A stretch of 7,510 nt of DNA from assembly GCA_023384025.1 (NCBI GenBank), contig JAHDXX010000158.1, forward strand, positions 1-7,510. Direction: 5' to 3'. The notes below the pieces were generated by a model. The model saw nothing but the letters and a program-made list of their open reading frames with translations, ran no database searches and had not been told where the DNA came from. This document shows positions 5,277-7,510 of this stretch, piece after piece. Source of the DNA: Sphingomonadaceae bacterium. GTDB lineage: Bacteria > Pseudomonadota > Alphaproteobacteria > Sphingomonadales > Sphingomonadaceae. Every line of letters starts with the position of its first letter. Position 1 is the stretch's first letter. The position numbers and the translations under genes were made by a program.

Positions 5277-6299
5277 ATGATCAGGAAAAGACTTACCGCT
5301 TGCGTTTTGGCTTCGGCCGCCCTGGCAGGTCCGGCAACGACCAGCCAGGCGCAGCAGAGTGACTTCGACGCCTATTTGCACGCGCTGAAAGCCCAGGCGC
5401 GCGCGGAAGGGGTGAGTGAGGCAACTATCACCCGGATGACCGAAGGGTTGACGCCCAACATGCGCGTGATCGAGTTGGACAGGTCGCAACCGGGCACACC
5501 AACCCGCAGCGGCTTCCCTGCGGTTGCCCCCTATATCGCAAAACACGTGACAGCGGACCGGATCAGGGCAGGGCGAAACGTGCTGGCATCAAACGCGGGC
5601 ACCGTTGCCGCGATCGAACGGCAGTATGGTGTTCCGGGCGAAGTGCTGGTGGCGATCTGGGGCAAGGAATCGAACTACGGCAGCTTCAAGGGCAATTTCG
5701 ATCTGTCGCGTTCGCTTGCGACCCTCGCGTGGGAAGGTCGAAGGCGAGAACTGTTCGCAAGTGAGTGGATCAACCTCATGAAAATCGCGGACAAAGGATA
5801 TTCACGCTCAACGCTGGTTGGCAGCTGGGCGGGGGCATTCGGCAACCCGCAGTTCCTGCCCAGTGTCTATCTCAGGCTTGCGGTTGACGGCGATGGCGAC
5901 GGGCGCGCCGATATTTTCAACAATAGGGCAGACACCCTTGCTTCGATTGCGAATTATTTCCGTGATGCCGGGTGGCGCACGGGCCAGCCTTGGGGGGTGA
6001 GGGCATCGATTCCGCAAGAATTTGACTGGTCGCGAGTGCAGTCGCGTCTCGCAGCGCCGACCTGCGCCCGCGTGCACGAGCGGCACAGTCGCTGGCTCAG
6101 CGTGGCCGAATGGCGGGCTCTGGGGGTTCAGCCGCAGCGCCCTCTTGCCGACAGCACCGTCGTCTCGCTGTTCCAGCCGGACGGCCCAGGCACTCCCGCG
6201 TGGCTCTTAACCACAAATTATAGGGTTATCCTCGAATATAACTGCTCGAACTACTACGCACTTGGTGTGGGGTTGCTTGCAGATGAGATTGCCCAGTGA
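5277..6299 (+). CDS. mltB: Lytic murein transglycosylase, MltB/GH103 (SLT_2) family
   Basis: The 340-residue product cleaves the MurNAc-GlcNAc bond of peptidoglycan in the periplasm, leaving 1,6-anhydro-MurNAc ends. Residues 1-25 are a signal peptide (MIRKR basic start, hydrophobic core, SQA-QQ cleavage); no lipobox is present, so unlike E. coli MltB it appears soluble or loosely attached. Family motifs in order: AIWGKESNYG with catalytic Glu131; LATLAWEGRR; GSWAGAFGNPQFLPSVY (183-199); DGDGDGRADIFNN (204-216), the EF-hand-like metal-binding segment of the family; and a C-terminal NYRVILEYNCSNYYALGVGLLAD. There is no added PG_binding_1 domain. ATG 5277 is chosen because it starts the signal peptide; extending the frame to 5034 would run antisense through tRNA-Ser. 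The GGAG box is only 2 nt from this ATG. A three-codon frame (ATG GAG CGA TGA, 5269-5280) overlaps the start and might couple initiation. It overlaps the next gene by 17 nt. Confidence 0.95.
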   Translation: MIRKRLTACVLASAALAGPATTSQAQQSDFDAYLHALKAQARAEGVSEATITRMTEGLTPNMRVIELDRSQPGTPTRSGFPAVAPYIAKHVTADRIRAGRNVLASNAGTVAAIERQYGVPGEVLVAIWGKESNYGSFKGNFDLSRSLATLAWEGRRRELFASEWINLMKIADKGYSRSTLVGSWAGAFGNPQFLPSVYLRLAVDGDGDGRADIFNNRADTLASIANYFRDAGWRTGQPWGVRASIPQEFDWSRVQSRLAAPTCARVHERHSRWLSVAEWRALGVQPQRPLADSTVVSLFQPDGPGTPAWLLTTNYRVILEYNCSNYYALGVGLLADEIAQ

Positions 6300-7326
6300 T
6301 CTGGCCGGAAAGGCCTTCGTTGCCCTCACGGTAACCGCCGCGCTCGGCGGCTGCTCGATGTTCCGTGGCGATTCCGCCGATCTGGCGATGGTCGATAGCG
6401 CACAGATGGCGCGCGTCGCTAACGGACCGTCGGCTGATTATCCGATGGTCCTGGGCGATGCCTTCGTCGTCGATGGCCAGGAATTCGTGCCGGTCGATAC
6501 CGCCAGCTACGACGCGGTGGGCTACGCCGGGGTCGAAGCAGAGGGCGGGCAGGGCATTACCATCTCGCACAAGACCTTGCCGCTTCCGAGCTATGTCGAA
6601 GTGACCGAACTTGACAGTGGCCGTACAATTCTCGCGCGGGTCGAGCGACGCGGACCGATGACAACCAAGCGCCTGGTCGCGCTCTCTCCCGGAGCGCAGG
6701 CTGCGCTCGGGGTGAGTGAAGGGGCTCCGGTGCGCGTGCGCCGGGTCAACCCGCCCGAAGCGGACCGGGCCGAGCTGCGCGCTGGCCGGAGCGCATCTCA
6801 GCGGATGGATACGCCGAAATCGCTGCTAGGCGTCCTGCAGCGCAAGTTGCCCGCCGGCGGCGCGGCGACGATGCTCGCGCAAGGTCCAACCCGCACGATG
6901 CCAACCCCGGTTCCCGAGCAAGCGCAAGTTGCTCCACAACCCGCACCAAAGGCGAACGGCTCCGGTCTGTTCGTGGAGGAGCGCAAGGCCAACACTGCCT
7001 ACCCGCTCGGAGGCCAGTCGCGCACGGGCGTGGCGCCTGTGACGCCAGCGGTTCGTACTGCGGCTGCCCCGGTGCGCGCACCGGCAGAAGCGGCGACTGC
7101 TCCGGCGCCTGCAACAGGTGGTGAATTTGTGATCCAGGCGGCGGCCTTTTCGAGCAAGGCAAACGCTGACCGTGCCGCGAGCAGGATCGGCGGATTCGTG
7201 ACCAAGGCGGGGGAAGTCTATCGTGTCCGCACCGGGCCATACGCAACCCGTGGACAGGCGGAAGCGGCCCTCGCAAAGGTGCGCGAGGCGGGCTATAGCG
7301 ACGCGCGAGTATTCTCCGCAGGTTAA
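6283..7326 (+). CDS. rlpA: RlpA-like double-psi beta-barrel lipoprotein with C-terminal SPOR domain; barrel active site degenerate
   Basis: The 347-residue product has a lipoprotein signal (hydrophobic 9-21, lipobox LGGC, acylated Cys24), so it is probably anchored to the inner face of the outer membrane. Residues about 68-155 match the RlpA double-psi barrel: SHKTLPLPSYVEVTELDSGR, then LVALSPGAQAALG and APVRVRRVNP. A Pro/Ala-rich linker (about 200-280) leads to a complete SPOR domain at 281-347 (FVIQAAAFSSKANADRAASR, then YRVRTGPYATRGQAEAAL), which in this family binds denuded septal glycan. Active RlpA carries a catalytic Asp in an N/D-D-R-G-P-F motif; here the segment is VERRGPM (120-126) with Arg at that place, while His96 is kept. 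The usual ASYYG-x-x-x-x-G-x-x-T-A-x-G-E block before the His is eroded. A septal glycan-binding protein without transglycosylase activity is therefore plausible. ATG 6283 is preferred over TTG 6262 (GGGG 10 nt upstream, good lipoprotein signal). Confidence 0.88.
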   Translation: MRLPSDLAGKAFVALTVTAALGGCSMFRGDSADLAMVDSAQMARVANGPSADYPMVLGDAFVVDGQEFVPVDTASYDAVGYAGVEAEGGQGITISHKTLPLPSYVEVTELDSGRTILARVERRGPMTTKRLVALSPGAQAALGVSEGAPVRVRRVNPPEADRAELRAGRSASQRMDTPKSLLGVLQRKLPAGGAATMLAQGPTRTMPTPVPEQAQVAPQPAPKANGSGLFVEERKANTAYPLGGQSRTGVAPVTPAVRTAAAPVRAPAEAATAPAPATGGEFVIQAAAFSSKANADRAASRIGGFVTKAGEVYRVRTGPYATRGQAEAALAKVREAGYSDARVFSAG

Positions 7327-7335
7327 GGCACCGGC

Positions 7336-7353
7336 CCCGTCCGGCGCGACGGG
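7336..7353 (+). promoter_or_regulatory. Hairpin overlapping the ribosome binding site of the dacA-like gene
   Basis: CCCGTC and GACGGG form a perfect 6-bp GC-rich stem around a 6-nt loop. The right arm contains most of the only Shine-Dalgarno-like sequence (GGGA, 7351-7354), 3 nt before the ATG at 7358. It begins 9 nt after the stop of the RlpA-like gene. It could lower dacA initiation unless ribosomes arrive from upstream, but short GC-rich stems are common by chance at this base composition. Confidence 0.35.
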
Positions 7354-7357
7354 ATCG

Positions 7358-7510
7358 ATGAACACACGCAAATGCATTGCCGCACTGATGACCGGTTGCC
7401 TCGTGGCAGCGCCGGACATGGTGTCGGGCGCGGGCGATACGCCCAAGAATCTGCCACGGTTTGCGCGAGATCCGGCCGTGCCGGTGGCCTATCTGGTCGA
7501 TCTGTCCTCG
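7358..7510 (+). CDS. dacA: D-alanyl-D-alanine carboxypeptidase (peptidase S11, PBP5/DacA type), N-terminal part only
   Basis: Fifty-one codons are visible before the window ends. Residues 1-25 form a signal peptide (MNTRK start, hydrophobic IAALMTGCLVAA, SGA-GD cleavage). The segment PVAYLVDLSS (42-51) corresponds to the strand just before the conserved G-x-V-L-x-x-x-x-A-D/N stretch of S11 carboxypeptidases, which precedes the S-x-x-K active-site motif; that motif lies beyond the window and cannot be checked. The enzyme would trim the terminal D-Ala from pentapeptide stems in the periplasm. It begins 31 nt after the RlpA-like gene on the same strand; an rlpA-like gene followed by dacA is a familiar order in alphaproteobacteria, which supports the call. 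Confidence 0.78.
   Translation, partial: MNTRKCIAALMTGCLVAAPDMVSGAGDTPKNLPRFARDPAVPVAYLVDLSS

Overview
The window looks like chromosomal DNA of a GC-rich alphaproteobacterium, most likely of the order Sphingomonadales (an Erythrobacter or Novosphingobium-like organism). This is inferred from the high GC content, the style of the cell-wall genes and the RlpA-like/DacA gene order; no taxonomic marker gene is present.

Left two thirds (1-4968, all on the minus strand): four consecutive genes for exported proteins built from DUF11 / TIGR01451 'conserved repeat' beta-sandwich domains. Read 5' to 3' they are: a 324-residue protein (4968-3994), a 159-residue one-domain protein (3985-3506), a 368-residue protein with the same architecture as the first (3439-2333), and a very large multidomain protein (2333 to beyond base 1) of which 777 residues are visible. 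Gaps are 8 nt, 66 nt and a one-base stop/start overlap, so this is almost certainly one operon. All four start with a signal peptide. Three share an N-terminal module around the motif I-x-N-T-A-x-x-x-Y/W, and the 324- and 368-residue proteins each add an EF-hand-like D-x-N-x-N-G-x-x-D loop. No enzyme motif is visible. The cluster looks like a secreted or surface-exposed structural assembly of undefined function, with small subunits followed by a large anchor or scaffold protein. This is the most interesting part of the window.

Centre (4969-5276): an 88-nt leader of the operon with a small inverted repeat overlapping a TTAACCAT (CtrA half-site-like) sequence, then a complete tRNA-Ser(UGA) gene on the minus strand with encoded CCA, then a divergent intergenic stretch before the plus-strand genes.

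Right third (5277-7510, plus strand): a cell-wall remodelling cluster. It holds an MltB-type lytic murein transglycosylase (GH103), a lipoprotein combining an RlpA-like double-psi barrel with a C-terminal SPOR domain (overlapping the first gene by 17 nt), and the first 51 codons of a D-alanyl-D-alanine carboxypeptidase (DacA/PBP5 type). These act together on periplasmic peptidoglycan: glycan-strand cleavage, septal glycan binding and stem-peptide trimming. The RlpA-like barrel lacks the catalytic Asp and the N-terminal motif of active RlpA enzymes, so it may be a non-catalytic septal factor.

No insertion sequence, integrase, CRISPR array or rRNA gene was seen. The long plus-strand open frames over bases 132-4725 are antisense shadows of the DUF11 genes.
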